Below are positions 30,546 through 40,132 of a DNA stretch of 60,991 nucleotides, piece by piece. Within the stretch, counting starts at the first letter, position 1. Each line of letters opens with the position of its first letter. The notes below the pieces were generated by a model. The model was not told where the DNA came from and did not search any database. It saw nothing but the letters and a program-made list of their open reading frames with translations. The translations under genes and the position numbers were made by a program. Source of the DNA: Planctomycetota bacterium (lineage in GTDB: Bacteria > Planctomycetota > J058 > JAJDCQ01); contig JAJDCQ010000237.1 in NCBI GenBank assembly GCA_029260755.1, forward strand, positions 1 through 60,991, in the 5' to 3' direction.

Positions 30546-32290
30546 ACGCCGACGCTCCCGAGGTCGCCCCGTCCGCCGCCGACCCGACCGCGACCGTCGC
30601 GCCGCCGCCGGCGACGGACGGTCCGGGCTCGGCGCGCGGCGACGCGATCATCGTCGTCGGGCTGGTCGCGCTCTCGCTGCTCGTTCGTCTGGTCGTGGCC
30701 GCGCGGACGCACCTGATCCTGCCCGACGGCGTCGTCTACGCGACGATGGCCGAGCAGCTCGCCACCCTCGACGCGACCGCGTGGGGCGAGGCCCTCCGGA
30801 GCCGCTTCCCTCCGCTCTTCCCGCTCCTCGCCGCGCCGCTCTGCCGGCTCGGCGTCTCGGGCGAGAGCGCCACCCTGACCGTCTCGCTCGTGGCCGGGGC
30901 GCTCGTCGCGATCCCCGCGTTCGCCCTCGGGCGGGCGCTCGCTCCGGGCGGGCACGCCCGCGCGGGCGGGGTCGCCGCGGGGGTCCTCGCCGCGGCGCAT
31001 CCCTACCTCGCCCGCCCTTCGGGCGAGGTGCTCGCCGACTCGACGTTTCACCTCCTCGCCCTGGGCGCGACCGCGGTCGCCGCGTCGGCCTTCGCCCGCG
31101 ACGACGGACCGAGCCCGGCCCGCCTCGCGCTCGTCGGCGTCCTCGCGGCGCTCGGCTGGCTCGCCCGACCCGAGGGGCTCGCGCCGGCCCTCGTCGCGGG
31201 CGTGCTCGGCGGGCTCGTCCTGGTCCGGCCCCTCGGCGTTCCGGGAGAGCCCGCCGACGCTTCGACCCGGTCGCGCGCCTCGCGCGGTCGGACCGCGATC
31301 GCGCTCGTCGCCCTCGCGGCGGCCGCCCTGATCGTCGGTCTACCCTACCTCGTGTTCATCCGCGCCGAGACGGGTCGGTTCGCGCCGACGCTCAAGAAGG
31401 ACATCCAGGACTTCCTCGGGGTCGACGAGGGGGCTGATGCGGAGGCCGAGGATGGGGCGCCTGGCGCGCCGGACCTCGTCGAGCTCCTCGAGCGCGAGTC
31501 GCGGGCGACTGGCATCGCCGCCGCTCCCCGCGAGCCGACCGCGCCGCCGCCGGCGGTCGTCTACGTCCTGAAGAAGCACGCCTCGGTCCTCCATCCGCTC
31601 CTGTTGCCCTTGATCCTGATCGGCGTGGTGGTCGCCGCGAGGGGGCGCGAGCCGGGGCCGCGCCGGGCGGCGGCGGTCGCCGGCGGCGTCTTCGCGCTCT
31701 ACGCGCTCGTCCTGCTCCTGCAGAAGGCGAACGTCGGGTACCTCTCGAACCGCCACGTCGCGATCCAGGCGGCCCTGGCGATGCCGTTCGCCGCCCTCGG
31801 CCTCCTCGCGGCGGCGCGGCGCCTCGCGTCCCGCCGCACGACCACCGCGACGCTCGTGGTCGCGGCGGTGGTCGTCGCCGTCCTCCTGCCCAAGACGTGG
31901 AAGGCTCGCTACGACCACAAGGTCGATGCGATCCGCGCCCTCGCCGCGTCGCTCCGCGCCGAGACGGCGGGCGGTGATGGCGATCGGCCTCTCCTCGTCG
32001 GCCGGGAGTGCCGCGTCCTCGCCCATCTCGTCGGAGCGCGCTACGTCGAGCTCGGCGCCGGTCGTCCCGACGCGGTCGGGCGAGCGGTCCGGGGCTCGGG
32101 CGCGCGATGGCTCGTGATCTACCTCCGGAAGCGCGGCGAGCTCTCGCCCGAGCTGCAGACCGCCCTGTCGGATCTCGCCCTCGGGGAGCCCCGGATCGAG
32201 CGGGCAGAGTCAGACGATAAGCGCTACTCGTGGCTCGTGTTCGGCGTTTCGCGCGACGGCGTCGAGGAGGGCCGCGAGCGGGGCCGTTGA
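30542..32290 (+). CDS. GT-C membrane glycosyltransferase (GT39/ArnT-like)
   Basis: 582 residues from GTG 30542, overlapping the previous stop by four bases. About ten membrane spans are visible, e.g. AIIVVGLVALSLLVRLVVAA, VSLVAGALVAIPAFALG and LLLPLILIGVVVAA. After span 1 the loop LPDGVVYATMAEQLA has the acidic residue typical of GT-C enzymes using polyprenyl-phosphate sugars. The C-terminal 130 residues are soluble and outside the membrane. It probably adds a sugar to a lipid-linked glycan in the periplasm, completing the operon. A much longer frame upstream of this start is a shadow of the kinase gene. Confidence 0.82.
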   Translation: MNADAPEVAPSAADPTATVAPPPATDGPGSARGDAIIVVGLVALSLLVRLVVAARTHLILPDGVVYATMAEQLATLDATAWGEALRSRFPPLFPLLAAPLCRLGVSGESATLTVSLVAGALVAIPAFALGRALAPGGHARAGGVAAGVLAAAHPYLARPSGEVLADSTFHLLALGATAVAASAFARDDGPSPARLALVGVLAALGWLARPEGLAPALVAGVLGGLVLVRPLGVPGEPADASTRSRASRGRTAIALVALAAAALIVGLPYLVFIRAETGRFAPTLKKDIQDFLGVDEGADAEAEDGAPGAPDLVELLERESRATGIAAAPREPTAPPPAVVYVLKKHASVLHPLLLPLILIGVVVAARGREPGPRRAAAVAGGVFALYALVLLLQKANVGYLSNRHVAIQAALAMPFAALGLLAAARRLASRRTTTATLVVAAVVVAVLLPKTWKARYDHKVDAIRALAASLRAETAGGDGDRPLLVGRECRVLAHLVGARYVELGAGRPDAVGRAVRGSGARWLVIYLRKRGELSPELQTALSDLALGEPRIERAESDDKRYSWLVFGVSRDGVEEGRERGR

Positions 32291-32423
32291 ACGCCCCAAT
32301 GGACATCGGTACCGTTGGATACGGGGAAGCGGCGCCCGGTCGACCGACGGGGGCCGAATCGATTCGAGCTCAGTCCTCCGGGCCGCCCGACGGCCCACGA
32401 GATCGCAGGAGCGCCGAGACTCC

Positions 32424-35408
32424 ATGCGGGTGACCTGCCCGGCGTGCGGTGCCGCCTTCGAGGCGCCGGACTCGTACGCCGGAAAGAAAGCGCGCTGCGG
32501 CAGCTGCCAGGGGATCGTCGAGATCCCGGCGGGGCCCGCCGCGCCCGCGCCGGCGATGCGACCTCCCGCGGCCAGGCCGGGGATGGCCGCTCCCGCGCCG
32601 TACCCCTCGGCGCCCCCATCGGGCCCACCCTCGGGCTACGGGGCGCCGCCGGCACCCCCGGCCTATCCCGGGGCGCCGCCCGCGCCGCCGCCCCATCCCG
32701 GCGCCCCGCCTGCCTACCCGGGGGCGCCGCCCGCGTATCCGGGCGCTCCACCGCCGCCCCCGCCGGGCGCGTATCCGGGAGCTCCTCCGGGCTACGGAGG
32801 TCCGCCTCCGCCGCCGCCGCCGCCGTCCGGCGGGCCGGCGCCGTTGCCGCCCGTCGCGGTGCCGCCGCTTCCGGGCCAGCCGCCGCCTCCGCCGCCTGGC
32901 TATCCCCAGCAGCATGGTCCGCCGCCGGTCGCGCCCGCGCCGCCGGGCTACCCGGCTCATCCGGGCGCGCCGCCCGCTCCTCCACCGCCTCCGCCTCCTC
33001 CGCCTCCGCCGAGCGCGGCGTGGCAGCAGCCGGCCGCGCCCGCGACGCCGGCGCCGGCCCCCGCGACGCCCGCGCCGGCTCCCGCGGCGCCCGCGCCCGC
33101 CGTGTCCGGCGGCGGCGGCATGCTCGGCGGGCTCGCCGGGCTCAAGCTCTCGGCCGACGACGAGAGCAAGAGGTATCCGGCCGGCAGCCTGCCCCTGACC
33201 GACAAGCCGGTTCACGTCCCGAAGGCCGCGAACGATGGGACGTCGTACGACCTGCGGGACCCCGAGCCCGGCCCGAGGCCCGACCCCGGCCCGGCGTTCG
33301 GAGAGCTCGACCTCATGGACGAGGCCGAGCCGGCCGCGGCGCCGCCGCCGGCGGCCAAGGCCGACGCCCCGGCCGCCCCCGCCGCCCGCAAGCCGAAGCT
33401 CATGAAGCGGCCCGACGACGACTTCAAGCTCGACCTCGCCGAGTCCGTGGCGCCTCCGCGCCGCGAGACCGAGGACGGCGAGGACGTCGACGGCGCGCCC
33501 GTCGCGCCGGCGAAGGCGAAGGCGAAGGCCAAGAAGAAGACGACGGTGTCCAGGGCGGCCACCGGAGGCGGATCGGGCGGCCTCGACCTCGCCGAGGTCG
33601 ACGAGCCCGAGCCGGACCCGGTGGACGAGGGCGAGCCCGAGGCCGCCGGAGAGGTCTGGGACGACAGCATCCCCGCCGACGAGGAGTGGGGGGACGCGGG
33701 CCCGACCAGCCGCGACGTCGACACCGAGAGGCACGTCCGCGGGCTCGCCGCCTACGGTCACGTCGGCGGCGCTCTCCTGCTGGTGATGACGTTCGCGCTC
33801 CTCGCGTTCTACTCCAAGCTCACGGCCCTGGTGCAGATGGAGGATGGCGACGCCTGGGTGTTCAAGCTGGGGATCGGCCTCTACTTCGTCGTGGGCGGGG
33901 GGCTGATCGCGAGCGGTCAGTTCCTCTGGCGCTACCAGAACTGGGCGCGCGTCTCGATGCTCGTCCTGATCCTCGGATTCTGCGGGTTCCAGCTCGTGAG
34001 CTCGCTCACCGCCGGGAACATGTTCGTCATCGGCCCGGGCTTCTTCATGTACGCCGCGGCGATGTACTGGACCTACCAGCTCCTCACGTCCGAGCACGCG
34101 GCGGCCCTGTGCACCGAGGCCTACCGGGCGGTCGTCGCGGAGGAGGCCGACACGCCGATCCCGTGGCACACGAGCCCCTACTTCATCGCGCCCACGATCT
34201 TCTCGGTCCTCTGCATCGGCTGTCTGATCGCGGCGTTCACGTTCCTCGCGGGCATGCTCGGACTGGCGCAGCAAGGCCTCGACGAGCAGGGCCTGATGAT
34301 CGACCCGGAGACGGGGGAGCTCGTCCAGATCGACAACGGAGGCGCGGGCGGTCCGCTCTGGATGCCCGGCTTCCGCCCGGCCATCTCTCCCGACGGCAAC
34401 TACCTCCTGATCGCGACCGAGGACGGCGGGATCCAGGTGCACGACATCGGCGAGGGGACGCAGGTCGCGGGCTGGAAGAGCCCGATCCCGCTCGCCCAGA
34501 TCGAGCGCCTGGCGATCGCGGCCGGCGCCGGCGACACCGTCGTGATCTCGACGACCGAGGGCTCGCTCGGCTTCTACGACACCGAGTCGGGCGCCGAGCG
34601 CGACACGTTCTTCCTCGACGAGCCGGCCAACCTGCTCGACTTCAACCCCGAGGGCACCCGGGTGCTCGTCGCCCGGAGGGACCGCTGGTTCCAGGTGCGC
34701 GACGCCGGCTCGGGCGAGTCGATCCTCAAGGGGGTGACGAGCGGCGACGACATCTCCGGCGTGTCCTGGAGCGCCGACGGCGAGACGCTCGCCGTCGCGT
34801 TCGGCACGAAGATCGAGGTGTGGAAGGGCAGCTCGAAGGTCGTCGACATCGAGCCGCTCGGCGGCGGCAAGGTCACCTCGCTCGCCCTCTCCCCCGACGG
34901 CGCGCTCGTCGCGGGCGGCACGAAGGACGACAACAAGGCCTACCTCTGGAGCGCCACCGACGGCTCGGTCGTGAAGACGCTGTCGGAGCACGACCGGAGC
35001 TCGATCCGCGTCGCCTTCTCCCCCGACGGCAAGCGCCTCGTCAGCGCCGATCGCGGGAGCAAGCTCCGGGTCTACGACGTGGCCTCGGGCGCCGAGAAGC
35101 ACGTGATCGGGACGGGCGACCTCGGGCCGCTCCAGGGCCTGATCCTCTCGCGGAACGGCAAGCTGATCGCGACCCGGCACGAGAACGTCGTCGCCACCTG
35201 GGACGCCGAGACGGGCAAGGCGTCCGAGACGTTCGACTACCACCCGGCCGACGTCGTCGACCTGAGGTTCGTCCCCGACGGCGTCCACCTCGTCTCGGTC
35301 GATGCGAGTCACTACGCCCTGCTCTGGGACACGCGGACGAACGACGCGGTCCAGGAGTGGCCCGAGGCGAAGGACGGGGGCGGCGGCGGAGGCGGCGACG
35401 ACGAGTAG
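32424..35408 (+). CDS. Zinc-ribbon, proline-rich, membrane WD40 protein
   Basis: 994 residues. Residues 1-32 form a zinc ribbon (CPACGAAFE and RCGSCQG) of the type often found at planctomycete N-termini. Next comes a very Pro/Gly/Ala/Tyr-rich stretch to about residue 235, with repeats like YPGAPP, then an acidic/Lys region to about 435. Four to five membrane spans follow (about 445-620), and then WD40/YVTN-type beta-propeller repeats to the end (FSPDGKRLVSAD, LALSPDGALVAGG). The propeller should bind partners on one side of the membrane. No enzymatic motif is seen. The Pro-rich part may be a flexible spacer. Confidence 0.85.
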   Translation: MRVTCPACGAAFEAPDSYAGKKARCGSCQGIVEIPAGPAAPAPAMRPPAARPGMAAPAPYPSAPPSGPPSGYGAPPAPPAYPGAPPAPPPHPGAPPAYPGAPPAYPGAPPPPPPGAYPGAPPGYGGPPPPPPPPSGGPAPLPPVAVPPLPGQPPPPPPGYPQQHGPPPVAPAPPGYPAHPGAPPAPPPPPPPPPPPSAAWQQPAAPATPAPAPATPAPAPAAPAPAVSGGGGMLGGLAGLKLSADDESKRYPAGSLPLTDKPVHVPKAANDGTSYDLRDPEPGPRPDPGPAFGELDLMDEAEPAAAPPPAAKADAPAAPAARKPKLMKRPDDDFKLDLAESVAPPRRETEDGEDVDGAPVAPAKAKAKAKKKTTVSRAATGGGSGGLDLAEVDEPEPDPVDEGEPEAAGEVWDDSIPADEEWGDAGPTSRDVDTERHVRGLAAYGHVGGALLLVMTFALLAFYSKLTALVQMEDGDAWVFKLGIGLYFVVGGGLIASGQFLWRYQNWARVSMLVLILGFCGFQLVSSLTAGNMFVIGPGFFMYAAAMYWTYQLLTSEHAAALCTEAYRAVVAEEADTPIPWHTSPYFIAPTIFSVLCIGCLIAAFTFLAGMLGLAQQGLDEQGLMIDPETGELVQIDNGGAGGPLWMPGFRPAISPDGNYLLIATEDGGIQVHDIGEGTQVAGWKSPIPLAQIERLAIAAGAGDTVVISTTEGSLGFYDTESGAERDTFFLDEPANLLDFNPEGTRVLVARRDRWFQVRDAGSGESILKGVTSGDDISGVSWSADGETLAVAFGTKIEVWKGSSKVVDIEPLGGGKVTSLALSPDGALVAGGTKDDNKAYLWSATDGSVVKTLSEHDRSSIRVAFSPDGKRLVSADRGSKLRVYDVASGAEKHVIGTGDLGPLQGLILSRNGKLIATRHENVVATWDAETGKASETFDYHPADVVDLRFVPDGVHLVSVDASHYALLWDTRTNDAVQEWPEAKDGGGGGGGDDE

Positions 35409-35413
35409 CGGTC

Positions 35414-36163
35414 CTACTCGAAGAATCGATACCGGACGATGTGGTAGAGGGCCGAGACTCCATCGCGCCAGGTGATCTTCTTCCCCTCCTCGTAGGTTCG
35501 ACCGCTGTAGCTGATCGGCACCTCGTAGAGGCGGAAGTTGCCCCGGGCGAGCTTGGCGGTGATCTCGGGCTCGATCTCGAAGCGCTGGCCGGTGAGGGCG
35601 AGGGCGCGGGCGACGTCGGTCCGGATCGCCTTGTAGCACGTCTCCATGTCGGAGAGGTTGTAGTTGGTGAACGCGTTCGAGAGCAGGGTGAGGAACTTGT
35701 TCCCGACGTAGTGCCAGAAGTAGAGGACGCGGTGGGTGCCGCCGAGGAAGCGGCTCCCGTAGCACGCGTCGGCGCGGCCGTCGAGGATCGGCGCGAGGAG
35801 GACCTCGTACTCCTTCGGATCGTACTCGAGGTCGGCGTCCTGGATCACGACGACCTCGCCGGTCGCCCGCTCGAGCGCCGTCCGGACCGCCGACCCCTTC
35901 CCGCGGTTGCGCGGGTGGGCGGCGATGACGAGGCGCAGGCCGAGCCGGCCGGCCTCGCCCGCCGCGAACTCGCGCGCCCGGTTGAGCGAGGCGTCGAGCG
36001 ACGCGTCGTCGACGAGGACGACCTCCTTCTCGAGGCCGGCCGCCGGCGCCGCCGCGACGCGACGGAGGATCTCGTGGAGAGTCTCCTCCTCGTTGAAGAC
36101 GGGCATCAGGACCGAGAGCCGCCGGATCGGGCGGTCGCCGATGGCGCTCGACGCGTCAGTCAC
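35414..36163 (-). CDS. Glycosyltransferase GT2, dolichyl-phosphate mannose synthase-like
   Basis: 249 residues. RLSVLMPVFNEEETLHEIL, EVVLVDDASLDAS, PRNRGKGSAVRTAL and the metal site VVIQDADLEYDP are characteristic of the DPM1-like polyprenyl-phosphate sugar synthases; no membrane span follows. Later motifs GSRFLGG and DMETCYKAI agree. It would load a sugar on a polyprenyl phosphate, which a GT-C enzyme such as the one at 30542-32290 could use. It converges with the WD40 gene, five bases apart. Confidence 0.92.
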   Translation of the reverse strand: MTDASSAIGDRPIRRLSVLMPVFNEEETLHEILRRVAAAPAAGLEKEVVLVDDASLDASLNRAREFAAGEAGRLGLRLVIAAHPRNRGKGSAVRTALERATGEVVVIQDADLEYDPKEYEVLLAPILDGRADACYGSRFLGGTHRVLYFWHYVGNKFLTLLSNAFTNYNLSDMETCYKAIRTDVARALALTGQRFEIEPEITAKLARGNFRLYEVPISYSGRTYEEGKKITWRDGVSALYHIVRYRFFE

Positions 36164-36188
36164 GCGGGGTCGCTCCTGGGCAGGTCGA

Positions 36189-36980
36189 TCAAGCGATCAG
36201 GTGCGCGTCCGCGTCGACGATCGCGACCGGCGCGAAGTCGACGAAGTCGCAGGCGACGCACCGGTAGGTCACCCCGCGGCGCTCGCCGTTGAAGGCGACG
36301 CGGTGGCCGCTGCCGTGGAGATGGCCGTAGACGCAGAGGCCGATCCCGGCCTCCTCGAGCACCTCGGTGAAGCCGCTGGCGTCGTGCGCCCCGTTCATCG
36401 GCGGGTAGTGAATGAGGGCGATCGAGACGTCCACCTCGTCGGCCTTTCGTCGCTTCTCGAGGTCCCGGATCGACATGCGGAGACGGTCGACCTCGCGGCG
36501 GTAGATCTTGAGATCCTGCTCGCCGTAGCGGCGCCCGCCCGGCTGATCGTCATCCCATACCCCGGGCCGCTCCTCCGCGTTCACCTCGGCGCTCCAGCCC
36601 GATGGCGGGCAGTCCCATCCGCGCGTCCCGACGAAGCCGACGCGACCGACGATGCGCCCCTCGTTGCGGATGAAGTCGATGCTCGGGGGGAGGATCTCGC
36701 GCATCCGCTTCGGTCCGGGCCACCAGTAGTCGTGGTTGCCCCGGATCATCAGCTTCTTTCCGGGGAGATCCTCGATCCAGGCGAGGTCGGGGGCGACCTC
36801 CTCGAGCGTCATCGCCCAGGAGATGTCCCCGACGACCAGGACGAGGTCATCGGGCTCCACGCGCTCGCGCCACGCCCGCGCGATCTTGCCGGTGTGGTCG
36901 ACCCACTGGGGGCCGAAGATGTCCATCGGCTTGTCGACCGCATGGGCGAGGTGGGGGTCGCCGATCGCGAAGACGCGCAT
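36189..36980 (-). CDS. Calcineurin-like metallophosphoesterase
   Basis: 263 residues. All metal-binding blocks are present: GDPHLAH, LVVGDISWAM, RGNHDYWW, LIHYPPM and GHLHGSGHR. The KLMIRGNHDYWWPGPKRM context is typical of the YkuE-like/predicted phosphohydrolase group. Substrate unknown. It lies 25 bases upstream of the GT2 gene and three bases downstream of the SIS-PilZ gene, so it is in the middle of an operon. Confidence 0.9.
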   Translation of the reverse strand: MRVFAIGDPHLAHAVDKPMDIFGPQWVDHTGKIARAWRERVEPDDLVLVVGDISWAMTLEEVAPDLAWIEDLPGKKLMIRGNHDYWWPGPKRMREILPPSIDFIRNEGRIVGRVGFVGTRGWDCPPSGWSAEVNAEERPGVWDDDQPGGRRYGEQDLKIYRREVDRLRMSIRDLEKRRKADEVDVSIALIHYPPMNGAHDASGFTEVLEEAGIGLCVYGHLHGSGHRVAFNGERRGVTYRCVACDFVDFAPVAIVDADAHLIA

Positions 36981-36983
36981 GCG

Positions 36984-38696
36984 CTATCCGCGACGGATGC
37001 CGCGGAGGCAGACGTTCTCGGCGAGGCGGCGGAGCTTGCCCTCGCCGTCCTCCTCGAAGGCGACGAACCGGCAGCCGACCCGGTAGCCCTTCCGGGCGCC
37101 GGCGCCGACCCGCTCGACCCGCTCGACCAGCGCCTCGGCGAGGATCGGGTCCTTGAACGCCGGGACGTCGAAGCGGAGGAAGATCTTCTCGCCCGACTGG
37201 AGGTCGACCGCGCCGCGGTCGGCGCTCCGGGTGAAGCCGACGCCCGAGCGGCTCAGGTTCTCGACCGGGTTCTGCATGGACTCGTCGGTCGGGAACTTGT
37301 CGCGGTCGAATCGGACCATGGCGTCCTGAACGCCGAACCGGGCGAACACGCGGCGCTCGGCGTGCTTCCCGTCCCCGGGCCCCGGGCCGACCTGGCCGGG
37401 GAGGGCGGCGAGATGGGCGGCCGGGTGCTTCAGGCCGCCCTTGGCCGCGGCGACCCGCTTCACGTCGCCGCCCGCCGGGATCCGCTTGGCGACCTTGACG
37501 GTGACCGGGCCGTCGGCGCTGGACGAGCTCATGTCGGCCACCTTCGCGACGACCTTCGCCGCGTTCGCCGGGATCCGGCGGCGCTGACCGGCCGCGGGCG
37601 AGCTCTTCGTCGCCTTCTTCGACTTCGCGGCCGCGGCCGCGCTCGGCGCCTTGGCGGGCGGCTCGATCGCCTGCGACGGCTTCGAGGCGGGGCGCGCCTC
37701 GGCCGCGGGCGCGGGCGCCGGCGCCGGGGCGGTCGCCGTCGTGGCGGGGGCGGCCTGAGCCTCCTGGATCTCCTCGACGGTCGGGACGGTGAACGGGTTC
37801 AGGCAGTGCGGGCACTGCCCGCTCCGGCCGGCGAACTTCCCCTCGACCGTCATCACTTCCTGACAGTGGAGGCAACGGAAGCGGATCATCCCCTGAACGA
37901 TCGAGGCGCCCGACGCGTGCGTCGACGGGGACGGCGGCGCGATCACCTCGGTCCGACCGGGCGAGCTCGGCGCGGGTCCGGCCGCGGTCGCGGTCGCCGC
38001 TTCGGCCGGCGCCGGCTCGGCCGGCGTCGCGACCTCGACGGAGACAGCCGCGGCGGCCGCCTCCGCGGCGTCGCGCTCCTCGGCCGCCGCGACGGCCGCG
38101 CGGAGCTCCTCGTCGCCGTCGCTCGACTCGATGCCCGCGAGGTCGCGCTCGACGACCCGGCGGAGGAGATGCCCGACGGCGAGGTGGCACTCGAGCGCGG
38201 CGGCGGCGTTGCCGGCCCGGAAGTGGACCTCGTGGTCGCAGATCCCCTCGGGGAGGGTGGCGTAGCCGCCGACCAGCCCGATCGTCACCGCGCCGCGTAT
38301 CCGTCCGGCCTGGAGCGCGTTGGTCACGCTCGGAACGCGGCCCGAGAAGCAGAGGGCGATCAGGGCGTCGCCGCGCGAGACGAACGCGTCGATCTGCCGG
38401 CTGTAGACGTGGTCGATCACCGAGTCGTCGCCGGCGACGCTCGCGAGCATCGTCGCGTCGAACCGGAGGGCCGAGACCGGCATGAAGACCTGCTCGTCGG
38501 TGCAGGTGAGCAGCTCGTCGGCGAGGTGGCTCGCGACGCGCGCGCAGCTCCCCTCCCCGAAGACGTAGATCTTCTGGTGTCGGCGAATCACATCGGCCAG
38601 GAAGTGGCCGATCGCGACGAGCGTCGGACCCTCGCGCTCGAGGAGGGCGTTGCGTTGACGTCCGGCTTCGAGAGTCTGGCTGAGAGCCTCATCCAT
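36984..38696 (-). CDS. SIS domain - zinc ribbon - PilZ fusion protein
   Basis: 570 residues with three parts. Residues about 10-190 form a phosphosugar-binding SIS domain (KIYVFGEGSCARVASHLADE, ALIALCFSGRVPSVTNAL), related to GmhA/DiaA-type proteins. Residues about 283-318 are a zinc ribbon (FRCLHCQEV, GQCPHCLNPF), flanked by long Ala/Pro/Lys linkers. Residues about 460-565 form a PilZ domain in which both cyclic-di-GMP contact motifs are kept: RRVFAR (RxxxR) and ENLSRSGVGF (D/NxSxxG). The fusion suggests a second-messenger signal read out together with a sugar-phosphate ligand. I know of no described protein with this order of domains. Confidence 0.85.
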   Translation of the reverse strand: MDEALSQTLEAGRQRNALLEREGPTLVAIGHFLADVIRRHQKIYVFGEGSCARVASHLADELLTCTDEQVFMPVSALRFDATMLASVAGDDSVIDHVYSRQIDAFVSRGDALIALCFSGRVPSVTNALQAGRIRGAVTIGLVGGYATLPEGICDHEVHFRAGNAAAALECHLAVGHLLRRVVERDLAGIESSDGDEELRAAVAAAEERDAAEAAAAAVSVEVATPAEPAPAEAATATAAGPAPSSPGRTEVIAPPSPSTHASGASIVQGMIRFRCLHCQEVMTVEGKFAGRSGQCPHCLNPFTVPTVEEIQEAQAAPATTATAPAPAPAPAAEARPASKPSQAIEPPAKAPSAAAAAKSKKATKSSPAAGQRRRIPANAAKVVAKVADMSSSSADGPVTVKVAKRIPAGGDVKRVAAAKGGLKHPAAHLAALPGQVGPGPGDGKHAERRVFARFGVQDAMVRFDRDKFPTDESMQNPVENLSRSGVGFTRSADRGAVDLQSGEKIFLRFDVPAFKDPILAEALVERVERVGAGARKGYRVGCRFVAFEEDGEGKLRRLAENVCLRGIRRG

Positions 38697-38750
38697 CGGT
38701 CGACGGTCCTCGTCCTGGCTCCACTCCGGAGCGCTCTCCCAATGCGAACA

Positions 38751-39956
38751 TCATCGGCCGGAGATTCCAAGCTCTTCGGGGGGGACCACTCGAAGGCTCG
38801 ATCTCCTCGGGGTGGCGTCGCCGGGAAACATCTCGAGCTGTCCGGCGGGCGGGGCCGCCGCGGACCACCAGTTCCCGCGACCGGCGCCGAGCGATCGGAA
38901 CGCGATCGAGCGCGCCCGCGCGGCGATCTCGGGGTCGCGGTCGTTCAGCGCGCCGAGCACCGCCGGGAGCGCGGCCGGGCCGAGCTGCTCGAGCCCCGCG
39001 GACGCCCGCTCCCGCGCCTCGAAGTCGTCCGCGCCGAGCGCGGCGACGAGGGAAGCGACGTCCTCTCCCGTCCCGGGGCGCGGCGCGGCGTCGTCGAACG
39101 ATCGGCGAAGCTCCGACTGCCAGTCGGCGAGCTGCGCGACGCGGCGCTCCCAGGCGCGCGAGGCGCCGGGGCACGCGACGTCGATCGGCGTGATGGCGTC
39201 CGGCGCGGTGAGCTTCGCGGCGAGCCAGCGGGTCCGGCCGTCGTCCTCGAGGAGGAACACGGCGAACGCCCACCAGAACGCCCGCTCCTCGAGCGGCGCG
39301 AGGCTCGAGAGGCGAGCCCCATCGGCGAGGCTGAAGAGAGACGGCCGGCCGCTCCGATCCAGGACGCGCCGGAGCATCGGCGGGTGCTCCAGGTTCGGGC
39401 GGTCCGGCCCGCCGGCCTCCCAGGCCTCGGCGAGCCCCTCGTCGATCGCGCGGCTGACCGGCGCCCTCTGGTATCCCTCGAAGGCGGCGCCCGAGGTCGC
39501 CCACGCGACGAGGTGGTGGGTCACCTCGTGCCGAACCATCCGGAGGACGTCCTCATCGGTGGCCCCCCGCCAGCAGACGAGGCGTCCGTCCTCGGCGAAC
39601 GCCCCGGCCGTGCTGGCGCCGGCCCGATCCGCCCGGGCGAGGTAGGCGGCCCGGTCGTCCTCCATCACGATCGTGACGAGCGGCGTCTCGCCCTCGAGGA
39701 GCCCGGGAGCGAGGCGCGCTCCGAGCCCCGCGAGGACCCGCTCGGCCTCGCGCCGGACGCGCTCGCCGAACGCCGGGTCGGCCGCCTCGACGACGATCCG
39801 CGGCGAGGGCGCGGCCCCGTCATCGGCCCGGAGGGGGGAGGTCCCGTGAGGAACGAACCCGACCGTCATCAGAACGATGGAGACGAACGTCACCCCCGCT
39901 CGGGGGTGACGGCCGCGTCGGCGGCGCGGAGTCGTAACATCCTTCGGAGCAACCAT
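38751..39956 (-). CDS. Membrane-anchored zinc metalloprotease-like protein with HEAT repeats
   Basis: 401 residues from ATG 39956. An N-terminal hydrophobic segment (VTFVSIVLMTVGFVPHG) acts as anchor or signal. The gluzincin-type site is HEVTH (143-147) with the downstream DEGLAEAWE supplying Glu 173, as in the peptidase MA-like family. The C-terminal 100 residues hold two HEAT-like repeats (ALGADDFEARERASAGLEQL). The longer frame to 40109 lacks support. It is the promoter-proximal gene of this minus-strand operon, diverging from the SPFH gene. Confidence 0.8.
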   Translation of the reverse strand: MVAPKDVTTPRRRRGRHPRAGVTFVSIVLMTVGFVPHGTSPLRADDGAAPSPRIVVEAADPAFGERVRREAERVLAGLGARLAPGLLEGETPLVTIVMEDDRAAYLARADRAGASTAGAFAEDGRLVCWRGATDEDVLRMVRHEVTHHLVAWATSGAAFEGYQRAPVSRAIDEGLAEAWEAGGPDRPNLEHPPMLRRVLDRSGRPSLFSLADGARLSSLAPLEERAFWWAFAVFLLEDDGRTRWLAAKLTAPDAITPIDVACPGASRAWERRVAQLADWQSELRRSFDDAAPRPGTGEDVASLVAALGADDFEARERASAGLEQLGPAALPAVLGALNDRDPEIAARARSIAFRSLGAGRGNWWSAAAPPAGQLEMFPGDATPRRSSLRVVPPEELGISGR

Positions 39957-40010
39957 GTAACGCCTCGTCGCCCGCAGTCTAGCAGCGCTGGAGAATCGTC
40001 GCAAACCGAG

Positions 40011-40034
40011 GCGGCCCTTGGCGTGGAGGGCCGC
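40011..40034. other. GC-rich hairpin between divergent genes
   Basis: GCGGCCCT and AGGGCCGC pair around an 8-base loop; outer bases GCAAACC / GGTTTTGC extend the stem with bulges. A T-run follows on the plus strand as in a terminator, but no plus-strand gene ends here and the SPFH promoter begins just after, so it may be an operator or a barrier against antisense transcription. Confidence 0.4.
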
Positions 40035-40042
40035 CGCGGGTT

Positions 40043-40071
40043 TTGCGATCGTCCGCGACGTCACGTATAGT
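40043..40071 (+). promoter_or_regulatory. Sigma-70-type promoter of the SPFH gene
   Basis: TTGCGA (40043-40048), a 17-base spacer and TATAGT (40066-40071, five of six consensus bases). The leader to the TTG start would be about 55 bases. Confidence 0.55.
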
Positions 40072-40132
40072 GAGCGCTTCCCGCCCGTCGGGACCATGCG
40101 CCCCAGCAACCCGCGCCAGAGGAGGACGAGCC

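Noticed and set aside
32370..35765. 1131-codon minus-strand frame opposite the WD40 gene
   Set aside because: Its sequence is Arg/Leu/Asp-rich shadow; the plus-strand gene has clear zinc-ribbon, membrane and propeller signals.
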